From VXNE01 sp965205735 (GTDB lineage: Bacteria; Pseudomonadota; Gammaproteobacteria; Pseudomonadales; Azotimanducaceae): DNA of 64,000 nt. The stretch spans positions 372,001 through 436,000 of the forward strand of contig OZ242179.1 of assembly GCA_965205735.1 (NCBI GenBank), read 5' to 3'. The notes below the pieces were generated by a model. It ran no database searches and was not told where the DNA came from. It saw only the letters and a program-made list of their open reading frames with translations. Positions 35,547 to 43,226 of the stretch are shown piece by piece (positions within the stretch are counted from its first letter, which is position 1; the number at the start of each line of letters is the position of its first letter). The translations under genes and the position numbers were made by a program.

Positions 35547-36425
35547 TCAGGCGTAAGCGACCACCCGATCGATGAGCCAGTATGCGGCGACGCAGCCCAC
35601 CGCGTACCCCGCCAGTACTCGCCCGCGCTGGAGCGCGAGACCTTCAGCCAATCGTGTGGTTCCCCGGAGCAGCAGAATCACGGCCAGTGCGAAGATCACC
35701 TGACCGATCTCAACGCCAACGTTGAAGAAGATGAGCCCGGTGATCACTTCGACCTGCGGCAGACCGATCTGGTTGAGCGCGGCGGCGAAACCGAGCCCGT
35801 GCAGCAGGCCGAAGGAACTCGAAACCGCTATCGGGTAGCGCCAGGTGAGATTCCGGCGTGGCCCCCTGGTCACTTCGCTTGCCAGGAAAAGTACGCTGAG
35901 GGCGATCAGGGCCTCGATAGGGGGCACGGGAAGACGGACGACCTTGAGTGCGGATAGGGCAAGCGTGACCGAATGCGCCAGCGTAAAGCCCGTGATCGTG
36001 ATTAGGACCCGTTTCCAGGTTCCGGCGATCCAGATCAGGCAAACGAGAAACAATAGATGGTCGAAACCGATCCAGATGTGTTCCGCGCCGAGCCATGCGT
36101 ATTGCGCCGCGACCGTGGTCACGTCTTCCGGCCCTGGCATCCTGAATTTTCGTATTCCCGAGGACAGGGCGATCGTGTGGCTCTCTCCCGCTACGAGATG
36201 CATCCGGACGATCGTCGAGTTGGCCACCTCGCGACGTGGATAACGAATCGACAGTTCGGCGCCGTAAAGCGCACGGGCGCAATTGATCAGCGTCGGGGCG
36301 CGCGCAGATGTGATGGTGCCGCAAGTCTCTGGAAACACGATATGCGGGACATTGTCCGGCATGACCCTTGGCGGCGTCTTGATCCGCAGCGAGTAGCGGT
36401 GCCCGGGGTCCTCGTTGATTTCCAC
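35547..36425 (-). CDS. HupE/UreJ family membrane protein, 5' end apparently lost to a repeat
   Basis: This multi-helix membrane protein has the HupE/UreJ_2 core AEHIWIGFDHLLFLVCLIWIAG..FTLAHSVTLALSAL..PPIEALIALSVLFLASE and a late GLLHGLGFA. HupE-type proteins are linked to nickel or metal transport, but this branch is not characterised. The first available start codon is a GTG at 36425. Codons upstream in the same frame to about 36500 encode an evident signal peptide (GKWLAGVLCVTTASLTAADDLRPLYVEIN), yet no start codon is in frame. Exactly there (near 36502) the family B repeat array begins. The gene was therefore probably truncated at its 5' end. Product or expression is doubtful. Confidence 0.75.
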   Translation of the reverse strand: MEINEDPGHRYSLRIKTPPRVMPDNVPHIVFPETCGTITSARAPTLINCARALYGAELSIRYPRREVANSTIVRMHLVAGESHTIALSSGIRKFRMPGPEDVTTVAAQYAWLGAEHIWIGFDHLLFLVCLIWIAGTWKRVLITITGFTLAHSVTLALSALKVVRLPVPPIEALIALSVLFLASEVTRGPRRNLTWRYPIAVSSSFGLLHGLGFAAALNQIGLPQVEVITGLIFFNVGVEIGQVIFALAVILLLRGTTRLAEGLALQRGRVLAGYAVGCVAAYWLIDRVVAYA

Positions 36426-36499
36426 GTAGAGGGGACGCAGGTCGTCGGCTGCGGTGAGCGATGCGGTGGTGACGCACAGGACCCCCGCAAGCCACTTCC

Positions 36500-36840
36500 C
36501 ATGGTCGACGAGCGGGGTCGGGCCAGGAGCCTTTGCGGAGCCTTCAGCCGGGGAGCGCGAGGGGGCACCCCTCGCATGAAAAGAGCCTTCGCGAGGGGAT
36601 ACCCCTCGCCATGAAAAGAGCCTTCAGCGCGGGGAGCGCGAGGGGATACCCCTCGCATGAAAAGAGCCTTCAGCCGGGGAGCGCGAGGGGATACCCCTCG
36701 CATGAAAGAGCCTTCAGCCGGGGAGCGCGAGGGGATACCCCTCGCATGAAAGGAGCCTTCAGCCAGCCTTCAGCCGGGGAGCGCGAGGGGATACCCCTCG
36801 CACGAAAAAGCCGAGGCCGAGGGCGTCGGCCGTAGGGCAC
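36500..36840. repeat. dispersed repeat family B, tandem array of about six units
   Basis: A header (ATGGTCGACGAGCGGGGTCGGGCC) is followed by about six imperfect units of 38-56 bp with the core GGGGAGCGCGAGGGGATACCCCTCGCATGAAAAGAGCCTTCAGCC. Each unit contains the palindrome GCGAGGGG-ATA-CCCCTCGC. The variable units have small insertions or losses. The array fills the gap between the HupE-like and parvulin genes. A single related copy lies at 23.4 kb. Confidence 0.85.
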
Positions 36841-36841
36841 C

Positions 36842-37720
36842 TCACGGAGTCGCCTCGGGTAGTTCGATGACGATGTCATATTCGCGTCGCGCATCCCGGT
36901 AATAGGCGTCCAGCTCGTCGCGCATACGCTCGGAGGTCAGATCCTGAACGACGCGTTGGCGGACTTCTGCTATCGACGGCGAATGGCCCGGTTTCCGAGA
37001 CGAAACCCTCACGACGTGGTAGCCGTGCTCGGATGCAATGGGTCCAACCCAGCGTTCGGACGGGGCCAGCTTGAATACTGCCTCGGCGAAGTCGGCGTCG
37101 AAGTGCGAGGCTACTTCTTCCGCTTCCTTCGCGACGTAGTTCTTGTGGTAGAGAAATAGATCGCCCCGCGATGGCCCGACATGAAACGGCACCGCGTTTT
37201 CGTTGAGTTCCTCCAGTGTCTCGATGGCGAGCGCCTTCGCGTTCTCGCCACGCGTGTCCGAGCCGAAATATACGTGCGTGAACGTGATCTTGGGGGAAAC
37301 AAGATAGCGCTCGGTATTGGCTTCGTGAAAGGCGCGAAGCTCGTCGTCGGGAAATTCCAGCGTCTGCTTGATGAATCCGCGGTTGATGTAGTCGAGTTGC
37401 GCGATCAGGCGACGTCGACCGATGTAATCGTACTGATCGAGACCTATCGCTCGCGCCTGCCGAAAAAGCACTTCTTCCCGGACATACTCCTCGATCAGCG
37501 CATCGCGTTGCTCGTCGGTCATGATTCCAAGTGCTGTTGTCGCCGAATCTACGTTGAGGCGGGGATCGCGGTGCGTCAGGAACCGCACGAGCGCAGCTTG
37601 ATCGACGCGTATTTCGTCGTCAGGCGCGGCATCGTCATTCCCGGCCCACTCGAACACCAGGAACAGCGCGGCCCCCACGAGCATGAAGTGCAGCAGTGGT
37701 TCGCGCAGGACGCCTCTCAC
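36842..37720 (-). CDS. membrane-anchored parvulin-type peptidyl-prolyl isomerase
   Basis: This ~292-residue protein has an N-terminal hydrophobic anchor (LREPLLHFMLVGAALFLVFEW), a helical N-domain (TDEQRDALIEEYVREEVLFRQARAIGLD), and a C-terminal parvulin-like domain (SPKITFTHVYF..FAEAVFKLAPSERWVGPIASEHGYHVVRV). This fits envelope-located SurA/PpiC-type isomerases that accompany HupE-like genes in related bacteria. The GTG at 37720 was chosen because it gives the common LREPLLHF start. The longer frame to 37870 is out of family. The 3' end abuts the family B array. Confidence 0.8.
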   Translation of the reverse strand: MRGVLREPLLHFMLVGAALFLVFEWAGNDDAAPDDEIRVDQAALVRFLTHRDPRLNVDSATTALGIMTDEQRDALIEEYVREEVLFRQARAIGLDQYDYIGRRRLIAQLDYINRGFIKQTLEFPDDELRAFHEANTERYLVSPKITFTHVYFGSDTRGENAKALAIETLEELNENAVPFHVGPSRGDLFLYHKNYVAKEAEEVASHFDADFAEAVFKLAPSERWVGPIASEHGYHVVRVSSRKPGHSPSIAEVRQRVVQDLTSERMRDELDAYYRDARREYDIVIELPEATP

Positions 37721-37980
37721 GGCGATCGACCATACTTGCGGATTCGGGCAACCCCGGACAAATCCGCCAGGTTTCCGAAGTGGATCCGCGGCTTGCTGCG
37801 CCCGGCCCGACCACGGGCGACGGGGTGCGCAACGAACCATCCGATGCCGGTGATTCCGGCCGCCCGGCACGAAATGGAAACTGCTCGGTGCATGCGGCGA
37901 TACTAGCCGAGCTCGCGCGAGAATCGAGGCGGCGGTGATCGTTTATAGTTAATTCTTCTTGTTGTCTGCGAGAGTCAGGG

Positions 37981-38829
37981 ATGTGGCCGACCGAGCCCGA
38001 CGCGTTCGAATCCGTCGTCAAAGCACCGGCGGATGCCGATACCGACGACGCCGTCTATTTCATCTTCATCGGGGAACGCATCGTTTGCGTTAGCGAGGCC
38101 GGAATCCCGAGGGCGGTGACCCGGGACGAATTTCGTTGGTTCGATGTCGAGGTATCGCTCAAGCACTATCTCGGGCGCTGGGAGGGGCGATCCTGCTACG
38201 CCCTGTTGGTTGCGGGTACGGTGCCGGAAGGCTTCGCGACCGTCGGACTGCGTGACTGGTTGGGCCGAGTCGATCCGGCGTTTTTCTATCTGGCGGGGCG
38301 GGCCAAGCAGATCGTCGATTGGCATCGAAATCACCAGTTCTGCGGCCGCTGTGGCGCAGAAACCCGGGACCACGAAGTCGACCGGGCGAAGGAATGCCCG
38401 CGCTGCGGACTGCTCAGCTATCCAAGGTTGTCCCCAAGCATTATCGTCCTTGTGCGCAAGGGCGACGAAATGCTGTTGGCTCGCAATGCCCGCTGGACGC
38501 ATGGCGTGTTCAGCAACATCGCCGGTTTCGTCGAACCCGGTGAGTCCATCGAACAGGCCGTGCATCGCGAAGTGCGCGAGGAAGTTGGCCTCGAGGTATC
38601 GGGATTGCGCTATCTGGGCAGCCAGTCGTGGCCGTTTCCGAACTCGTTGATGCTCGGTTTCCACGCCGACTATGCCGGCGGCGATATCGTTTGCCAGGAG
38701 GAAGAAATCGCAGAGGCGCGGTGGTTCCACTATACGCGGCCCCCGAACATGCCGATGTCCACGGCGATATCCGCATGGCTCGTCGATGCCTTCATCCAGG
38801 AAAGGAAGAACGCCGCTGGATTGACGTGA
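37981..38829 (+). CDS. nudC: NAD(+) diphosphatase NudC (RNA NAD-cap hydrolase type)
   Basis: This 282-residue Nudix hydrolase has the NudC layout: an N-terminal domain, a zinc ribbon (CGRCGAE.. CPRCGLLSYPR), then a Nudix box GFVEPGESIEQAVHREVREEVG and the NudC-specific SQSWPFPNSLM motif (usually SQPWPFPxS; Pro to Ser here). The family hydrolyses NAD(H) and removes NAD caps from RNA. The ATG at 37981 is the first in frame. It is convergent with the SCP2-like gene 6 bp beyond. Confidence 0.94.
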   Translation: MWPTEPDAFESVVKAPADADTDDAVYFIFIGERIVCVSEAGIPRAVTRDEFRWFDVEVSLKHYLGRWEGRSCYALLVAGTVPEGFATVGLRDWLGRVDPAFFYLAGRAKQIVDWHRNHQFCGRCGAETRDHEVDRAKECPRCGLLSYPRLSPSIIVLVRKGDEMLLARNARWTHGVFSNIAGFVEPGESIEQAVHREVREEVGLEVSGLRYLGSQSWPFPNSLMLGFHADYAGGDIVCQEEEIAEARWFHYTRPPNMPMSTAISAWLVDAFIQERKNAAGLT

Positions 38830-38835
38830 CTGGCT

Positions 38836-39153
38836 TTAGTTGCTGCCGCCCTGGAAGACCATCAGCAACATGAAGAGCAGCGTGATGTGTCCGTCTGACC
38901 GAAAAGCGCCTCGCATGAAAGCCGAGACGAAATCCCCGCCTCCCCCCAGAAGCGACAGCAGCGTGTCCTCCGAATCGAAATAGAACGTCGCTTCAGGCGC
39001 CAGCCCCCCGTCGAAAACGATTCCCGCCGACGTCATGCGGCACACCAACGGTTGTCTATCGGCGATGGCGAAGGCAACGTGAATGTCGTATCCGGCCGCG
39101 GCCGCGCTTTGGTAGCGAGCGTCGAGTTCCTGTGCAAGTCGGTTCTGGTCCAT
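38836..39153 (-). CDS. small SCP2-like protein
   Basis: This 105-residue protein resembles a single SCP2-type lipid-binding domain: YDIHVAFAIADRQPLVCRMTSAGIVFDGGLAPEATFYFDSEDTLLSLLGGGGDFVSAFMRGAFRSDGHITLLF. The fold assignment rests on this pattern and its acyl-pocket hydrophobicity. Ligand and role are unknown. It is convergent with nudC and divergent from sohB. Confidence 0.6.
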   Translation of the reverse strand: MDQNRLAQELDARYQSAAAAGYDIHVAFAIADRQPLVCRMTSAGIVFDGGLAPEATFYFDSEDTLLSLLGGGGDFVSAFMRGAFRSDGHITLLFMLLMVFQGGSN

Positions 39154-39255
39154 TCTGACGTCGATGCGGGGCGATGCCGCACGATGGCTCTCGCGAGTTT
39201 GCCCTTGAGCCTTATGGTAGATTAGCCCGCCTGCCCGTCCGTTTGCGAATCCCTT

Positions 39256-40254
39256 ATGGAATACGTATTCGACTACCTGAGTTTCCTCGCGAAAGCGGTG
39301 ACGATCATTGCGGCCCTCGTGGTGATCATCGTCGCCGCGGGAGCGCGCCGCAGCCACCGGCCATCCGAAGGCCGCATACAGGTGATTCGGATCAACGACC
39401 GTTTGCGGGCGCTGCGCAGCACCGTACAGCACGCGGTTACGCCCGCTGCGCGACGCAAGAAACTGACCCGCCAGGAGAACAGGGAACAGAAGCGCGAGCG
39501 GAAGACGGTATCGGATCGCACCCGTGTTTTCGTCGTGAACTTCAACGGCGATTTCGCCGCGTCCCAACTGGATTGCCTGCGCAACGAGATTACTGCGATC
39601 CTGACCAGCGCCGAAGAAGGAGATGAAGTTGTCGTCAGGATCGAGAGCGCGGGCGGGCTGGTCCACGCGTACGGCCTGGCGGCATCGCAGCTCGCCAGGG
39701 TCAAGGAAAAGGGCATCCGCCTCGTGGCCGCGATCGACAAGGTGGCGGCCAGCGGAGGGTACATGATGGCCTCGGTCGCGGACAGGATCGTTACCGCGCC
39801 GTTCGCGATCGTGGGCTCTATCGGGGTCGTGGCCCAATTGCCGAACGTGCACCGGTTCCTGAAGAAACGCGATGTGGACGTCGAACTTCTGACCGCCGGC
39901 GAATACAAGCGAACGCTGACGGTATTCGGTCAAAACACGGATAGCGGGCGCGCCAAGCTTCAGGAGGAGATTGAGGACATTCACGCCTTGTTCAAGGCTT
40001 TTGTCGGCGATCATCGGCCGGATGTCGATCTGGACATCGTCGCGACGGGAGAAGCCTGGTACGGCCAGCGAGCCATTGAGCGAAAGCTGGTGGATGAGCT
40101 CTGCACGTCGGACGAATACCTGCTTGCCGCCTGTGACGACAAGGATGTATTCGAGGTCCGTTGGATCGTGCCGGAAAAGCTGATCGACCGACTCCTGCAG
40201 CAACTTTCGACAGCCATGAACGGGTTGATCGATCGGGTATTGGGGAGGCTTTGA
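39256..40254 (+). CDS. sohB: SohB family signal peptide peptidase-like serine protease
   Basis: This ~332-residue protein has an N-terminal membrane helix (AKAVTIIAALVVIIVAAG), a charged linker and an S49 protease domain. The catalytic Ser is in AIDKVAASGGYMMASVADRI and the Lys in TAGEYKRTLTVFG. The domain ends with an LIDRLL.. amphipathic helix. SohB cleaves membrane-embedded signal peptides and degrades membrane proteins. It is followed immediately (no gap) by the GTG of acuI. Confidence 0.95.
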   Translation: MEYVFDYLSFLAKAVTIIAALVVIIVAAGARRSHRPSEGRIQVIRINDRLRALRSTVQHAVTPAARRKKLTRQENREQKRERKTVSDRTRVFVVNFNGDFAASQLDCLRNEITAILTSAEEGDEVVVRIESAGGLVHAYGLAASQLARVKEKGIRLVAAIDKVAASGGYMMASVADRIVTAPFAIVGSIGVVAQLPNVHRFLKKRDVDVELLTAGEYKRTLTVFGQNTDSGRAKLQEEIEDIHALFKAFVGDHRPDVDLDIVATGEAWYGQRAIERKLVDELCTSDEYLLAACDDKDVFEVRWIVPEKLIDRLLQQLSTAMNGLIDRVLGRL

Positions 40255-41247
40255 GTGAGCGCGTTCAAGGCATTCCGGGTCGAGAAGCGAGAAACGGCAT
40301 TTGCCAGATCGATCACCTCCCGCGATGTGGACGAGCTACCTGCGGGCGACCTGCTCGTGGAGGTGCGCTATTCGTCCCTCAACTACAAGGACGGCCTGTC
40401 GGCAACGGGACGTCCCGGCGTTACACGTAACTATCCGCATACTCCGGGCATAGACGCGGCAGGCGTTGTGCTGGAATCGTCGGTCGACAGGTTCAGCCCC
40501 GGCGATGAAATCATCGCGATAGGTTTCGACCTCGGCATGAATACGCCGGGCGGCTTCGGTCAGCGTATTCGCATTCCGGCGGGATGGGCGACACCGCTGC
40601 CGGCCGGACTCACCCTCGAACAGAGCATGATTCTTGGCACGGCGGGGTTTACCGCAGCGTTGTGTGTGGACAAGCTCGAGAGTGCCGGCATGACGCCAGC
40701 CGGTGGCCCGGTGCTCGTCACCGGCGCGACGGGGGGCGTCGGTTCGGTGGCCGTAATGCTCTTGGGTCAACTTGGATACACGGTCCATGCGGTGACCGGC
40801 AAGCCCGCGCAGCATGGGTTCCTGCGCGACATAGGCGCGACGGAGATCGTCGAACGGGAGGCGGCGCTGGAAGGGGCGGACCGGCCGTTGCTGAGGGAAA
40901 CCTGGGGCGGCGTCGTGGACACGGTGGGCGGGGATATACTGTTCAATGCCGTGAAGTCGCTCAAATACGGCGCGAGTCTGGCGGCGTGCGGCCTTGTTGC
41001 GTCGCCGTCGTTTTCCGCCACCGTACTGCCCTTCATCCTGCGTCACGTGAACCTGCTGGGCATTGATTCCGTCGAATTTGCCATCGAACGCAAGACCGCC
41101 TTGTGGCGAAAACTTGGCGGCGACTGGAAGATCGATGAACTGGACGCCTTGAAGCGGCCGTTGCGACTGGAGGGGCTGTCTGCCGCGATCGACAGCATTC
41201 TCGCGGGGGAAATGGTCGGTCGCGGCGTTTTGGATCTTTCGGAATAG
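40255..41247 (+). CDS. acuI: acrylyl-CoA reductase-like MDR family oxidoreductase (AcuI/YhdH)
   Basis: This 330-residue medium-chain dehydrogenase is of the AcuI/YhdH branch. The N-terminal catalytic domain has SSLNYKDGLSATGRPGVTRNYPHTPGIDAAG, and the NADPH fold has VTGATGGVGSVAVMLLGQLG. AcuI reduces acryloyl-CoA, for example in DMSP or 3-hydroxypropionate breakdown, but the substrate here is not shown. Zinc ligands are absent. A GTG directly after the sohB stop, with GGGGAGG seven bases upstream, starts it. Confidence 0.9.
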   Translation: MSAFKAFRVEKRETAFARSITSRDVDELPAGDLLVEVRYSSLNYKDGLSATGRPGVTRNYPHTPGIDAAGVVLESSVDRFSPGDEIIAIGFDLGMNTPGGFGQRIRIPAGWATPLPAGLTLEQSMILGTAGFTAALCVDKLESAGMTPAGGPVLVTGATGGVGSVAVMLLGQLGYTVHAVTGKPAQHGFLRDIGATEIVEREAALEGADRPLLRETWGGVVDTVGGDILFNAVKSLKYGASLAACGLVASPSFSATVLPFILRHVNLLGIDSVEFAIERKTALWRKLGGDWKIDELDALKRPLRLEGLSAAIDSILAGEMVGRGVLDLSE

Positions 41248-41258
41248 CGAATACTTCG

Positions 41259-41279
41259 CCCGGGCAAGATCTGCCCGGG
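41259..41279. terminator. hairpin between convergent acuI and the CPA2 antiporter gene
   Basis: CCCGGGCA-AGATC-TGCCCGGG forms an 8-bp stem with a 5-nt loop, 12 bp after the acuI stop. There is no clear T-run, so it is a weak intrinsic terminator or a bidirectional transcript-end hairpin. Confidence 0.45.
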
Positions 41280-41348
41280 ATGGGGTTCAATGACCGAGGC
41301 TTCAGTGACGCCTATCGGGCGGGCCGCGGCAACGCTCCGGGCTCGACC

Positions 41349-42521
41349 TCAGTCGCGGCGTAGTTTGTCCGAGACCGCGATCGGACTCGGATATTTGAAG
41401 ATCACCAAATAGGTTGACGCTACCAGTGTCAGGACCGTGGCGCCCTGGATGACATGCGCCGCCGGACCGCCTATCAGCGCGCCGCTGAGCGCCACCGCGG
41501 TCACCAGCAGGGAGAATTCGCTCGCTTGTCCCAGACGGCAACCAATTTCCCACGATATCTCGCGGGATTCTCCCTGCCACGCCAACAGCCAGCGGAACAC
41601 CACGGGTTTCGCCGCGAGCATGGCGCCGCTTAGACAGAGCGCCGGCCAGACGACTTCGGCGAGCACCGCGGGATCGATAGCGGCGCCCACCGAAAAGAAG
41701 AACAGGATTAGGAAAAAATCCCGCAACGGGCGCAGGGTCTCGGTAATGAATTGGGCGATGGGTGAACTGGCAAGCGACACGCCGGCGATGATGGCGCCGA
41801 CTTCGAACGACATGCCGATCACGTGGGACACTGTTGCTATGGCGAGGCACCAGCCGATAACGAGCAGGAAGATGAACTCGTTGAATGCGTCGAAGCGCGC
41901 GAGGAGAGGCGTGATCAGGAACTTGACGCCGAGGAATGCGCCGCCGGCGATCAGGGGAAACGCCGCTACGACGAGCAAGGGATGACCTAGCAGCAAGTTG
42001 CTTTCGGCGCCGCCAACGCCAGCCAGGGCGAGGAGCGCAACGATAGCCACCAGGTCCTGAATCAGGAGAAGGCTGATGACGAGCTCGCCTATGTGTCGGT
42101 GATGCAGTACGGTCGTCGGCAGCATCTTGATACCGATGATCGTGCTTGAGAAGACGCAAGCGATGCCGGCGACCGCCGCTTCCTCGAGACTAAAGCCGAA
42201 GCTCCACACCATGAAGAAGCCAAGGGCAAAGAAAGCGGCTGTGCTGACCAGGGCCGTAAGGATGGATGCGCCGAGCATATTGCGCAATTTGGCCGGCGGC
42301 AGATCGACGCCCACCAGGAACAACAGGAAAATTATGCCGATTTCGCCGATGTCGCTAACGAAGTCGGGGTCGGGAATCCAGGCGAGGGTGTGCGGTCCGA
42401 GCAGTACGCCGATGCCGATATAGGCGACCAGCAACGGCTGCCGGGTGAACAATGCCATGCTCGCCAGCACGGCCGCGCCGGCGAATATGAGAAAAAACGA
42501 TTCAATGATGCCTATTTGCAC
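41349..42521 (-). CDS. cation:proton antiporter, CPA2/Kef type
   Basis: This 390-residue polytopic protein has about 12 hydrophobic segments, including LVAYIGIGVLLGPHTLAW, DIGEIGIIFLLFLVGVDL and FEVGAIIAGVSLASSP. It resembles the membrane domain of KefB/C-like antiporters but ends soon after the last helix, so it lacks the C-terminal RCK/TrkA-N ligand-binding domain. The transported ion cannot be told. The ATG at 42521 is used. It is flanked by a family C repeat at its 5' side. Confidence 0.88.
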   Translation of the reverse strand: MQIGIIESFFLIFAGAAVLASMALFTRQPLLVAYIGIGVLLGPHTLAWIPDPDFVSDIGEIGIIFLLFLVGVDLPPAKLRNMLGASILTALVSTAAFFALGFFMVWSFGFSLEEAAVAGIACVFSSTIIGIKMLPTTVLHHRHIGELVISLLLIQDLVAIVALLALAGVGGAESNLLLGHPLLVVAAFPLIAGGAFLGVKFLITPLLARFDAFNEFIFLLVIGWCLAIATVSHVIGMSFEVGAIIAGVSLASSPIAQFITETLRPLRDFFLILFFFSVGAAIDPAVLAEVVWPALCLSGAMLAAKPVVFRWLLAWQGESREISWEIGCRLGQASEFSLLVTAVALSGALIGGPAAHVIQGATVLTLVASTYLVIFKYPSPIAVSDKLRRD

Positions 42522-42524
42522 CGT

Positions 42525-42630
42525 CTAACCCGGAAATTTCATCGCGGCCCTTGGTGAGATATGCGGGCTAGTGGAAAGTAAATGACATTCGGTCACGCAA
42601 CAAGCCGCTTGTTGAAATATCCAGGTTAAG
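42525..42630. repeat. family C element upstream of the CPA2 antiporter gene
   Basis: The left end (CTAACCCGGAAATTTCATCGCGGCCCTTGGTGAGATATGCGGGCTAG, 42525-42571) is itself an imperfect palindrome. The right end (42599-42630, reverse TTAACCTGGATATTTCAACAAGCGGCTTGTT) matches the left end of the element at 15.9 kb. The whole again has inverted ends, with only about 30 bp between. It occupies the gap between the antiporter and DUF934 genes; the rest (42631-42701) shows nothing. Confidence 0.65.
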
Positions 42631-42701
42631 CATGCCATCACGAAGGCCGAGCGGCACCCATCCGTCTCGACGGACGATTTGCGGGGCGATTCGGCGACGG
42701 C

Positions 42702-43226
42702 TCAGCTACCCGCGTGAATTCTCCGGAAGGCGGGTTGCGTCTGCAGGACAGATGCCTGGTAGTGGTCCGTGATGGAGTCGATCGAGGCGATGGCGACCTC
42801 GGCGGCGCGATGGTCTTCGACAACGAAGGCGTCAAAGCCGGAGCGGTGCAGGTACTGGGCCAGGTCGGGCAGAATGTCCCCGAACGCTCGCAGTTCACCC
42901 TTGAAGCCACAGCGTGAGCGCAACAGTACGCCGAGCGACAGGCCGCGACCATCGGCGAATGCCGGGAACTTCACCGCCACGAGCGACGCGCCATGGAGAT
43001 GGTCGCGAATTAGTTCCATGTCGACGTCGCCGTCCACCCAAAATCCGACCTTGGTCGAAAGCGCGACCGGGCCATGCGCTCCGTTCGCGCCCGTCGGTCG
43101 CAGGCGTGATGCCCAATGGTCGAAGGGGAATATGACTCCATCGCCCGCCATGTCGCATGGGTTGGGAGAATCAATTAGCGTCCACGGGTCCTCGACGATC
43201 TCGAGATTCTTAACGAGCACCGGCAT
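42702..43226 (-). CDS. DUF934 protein linked to sulfite reductase
   Basis: This 174-residue protein is of the DUF934 family, which accompanies cysI in many proteobacteria. The conserved core is VAVKFPAFADGRGLSLGVLLRSRCGFKGELRAFGDILPDLAQYLHRSGFDAFVV. A role in sulfite reductase function is inferred from this association and not proven. It starts 17 bp inside the end of cysI on the same strand, implying coupling. Confidence 0.9.
   Translation of the reverse strand: MPVLVKNLEIVEDPWTLIDSPNPCDMAGDGVIFPFDHWASRLRPTGANGAHGPVALSTKVGFWVDGDVDMELIRDHLHGASLVAVKFPAFADGRGLSLGVLLRSRCGFKGELRAFGDILPDLAQYLHRSGFDAFVVEDHRAAEVAIASIDSITDHYQASVLQTQPAFRRIHAGS

Noticed and set aside
36500..36840. Possible CRISPR array in the tandem units
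   Set aside because: The units are directly adjacent with no unique spacers of regular length, and no cas genes are near, so it is a tandem repeat rather than a CRISPR array.
38836..40203. A 455-codon minus-strand frame covering the SCP2-like gene and most of sohB
   Set aside because: Only the last 105 codons resemble a real protein. The upstream part is antisense to sohB, whose motifs are intact.
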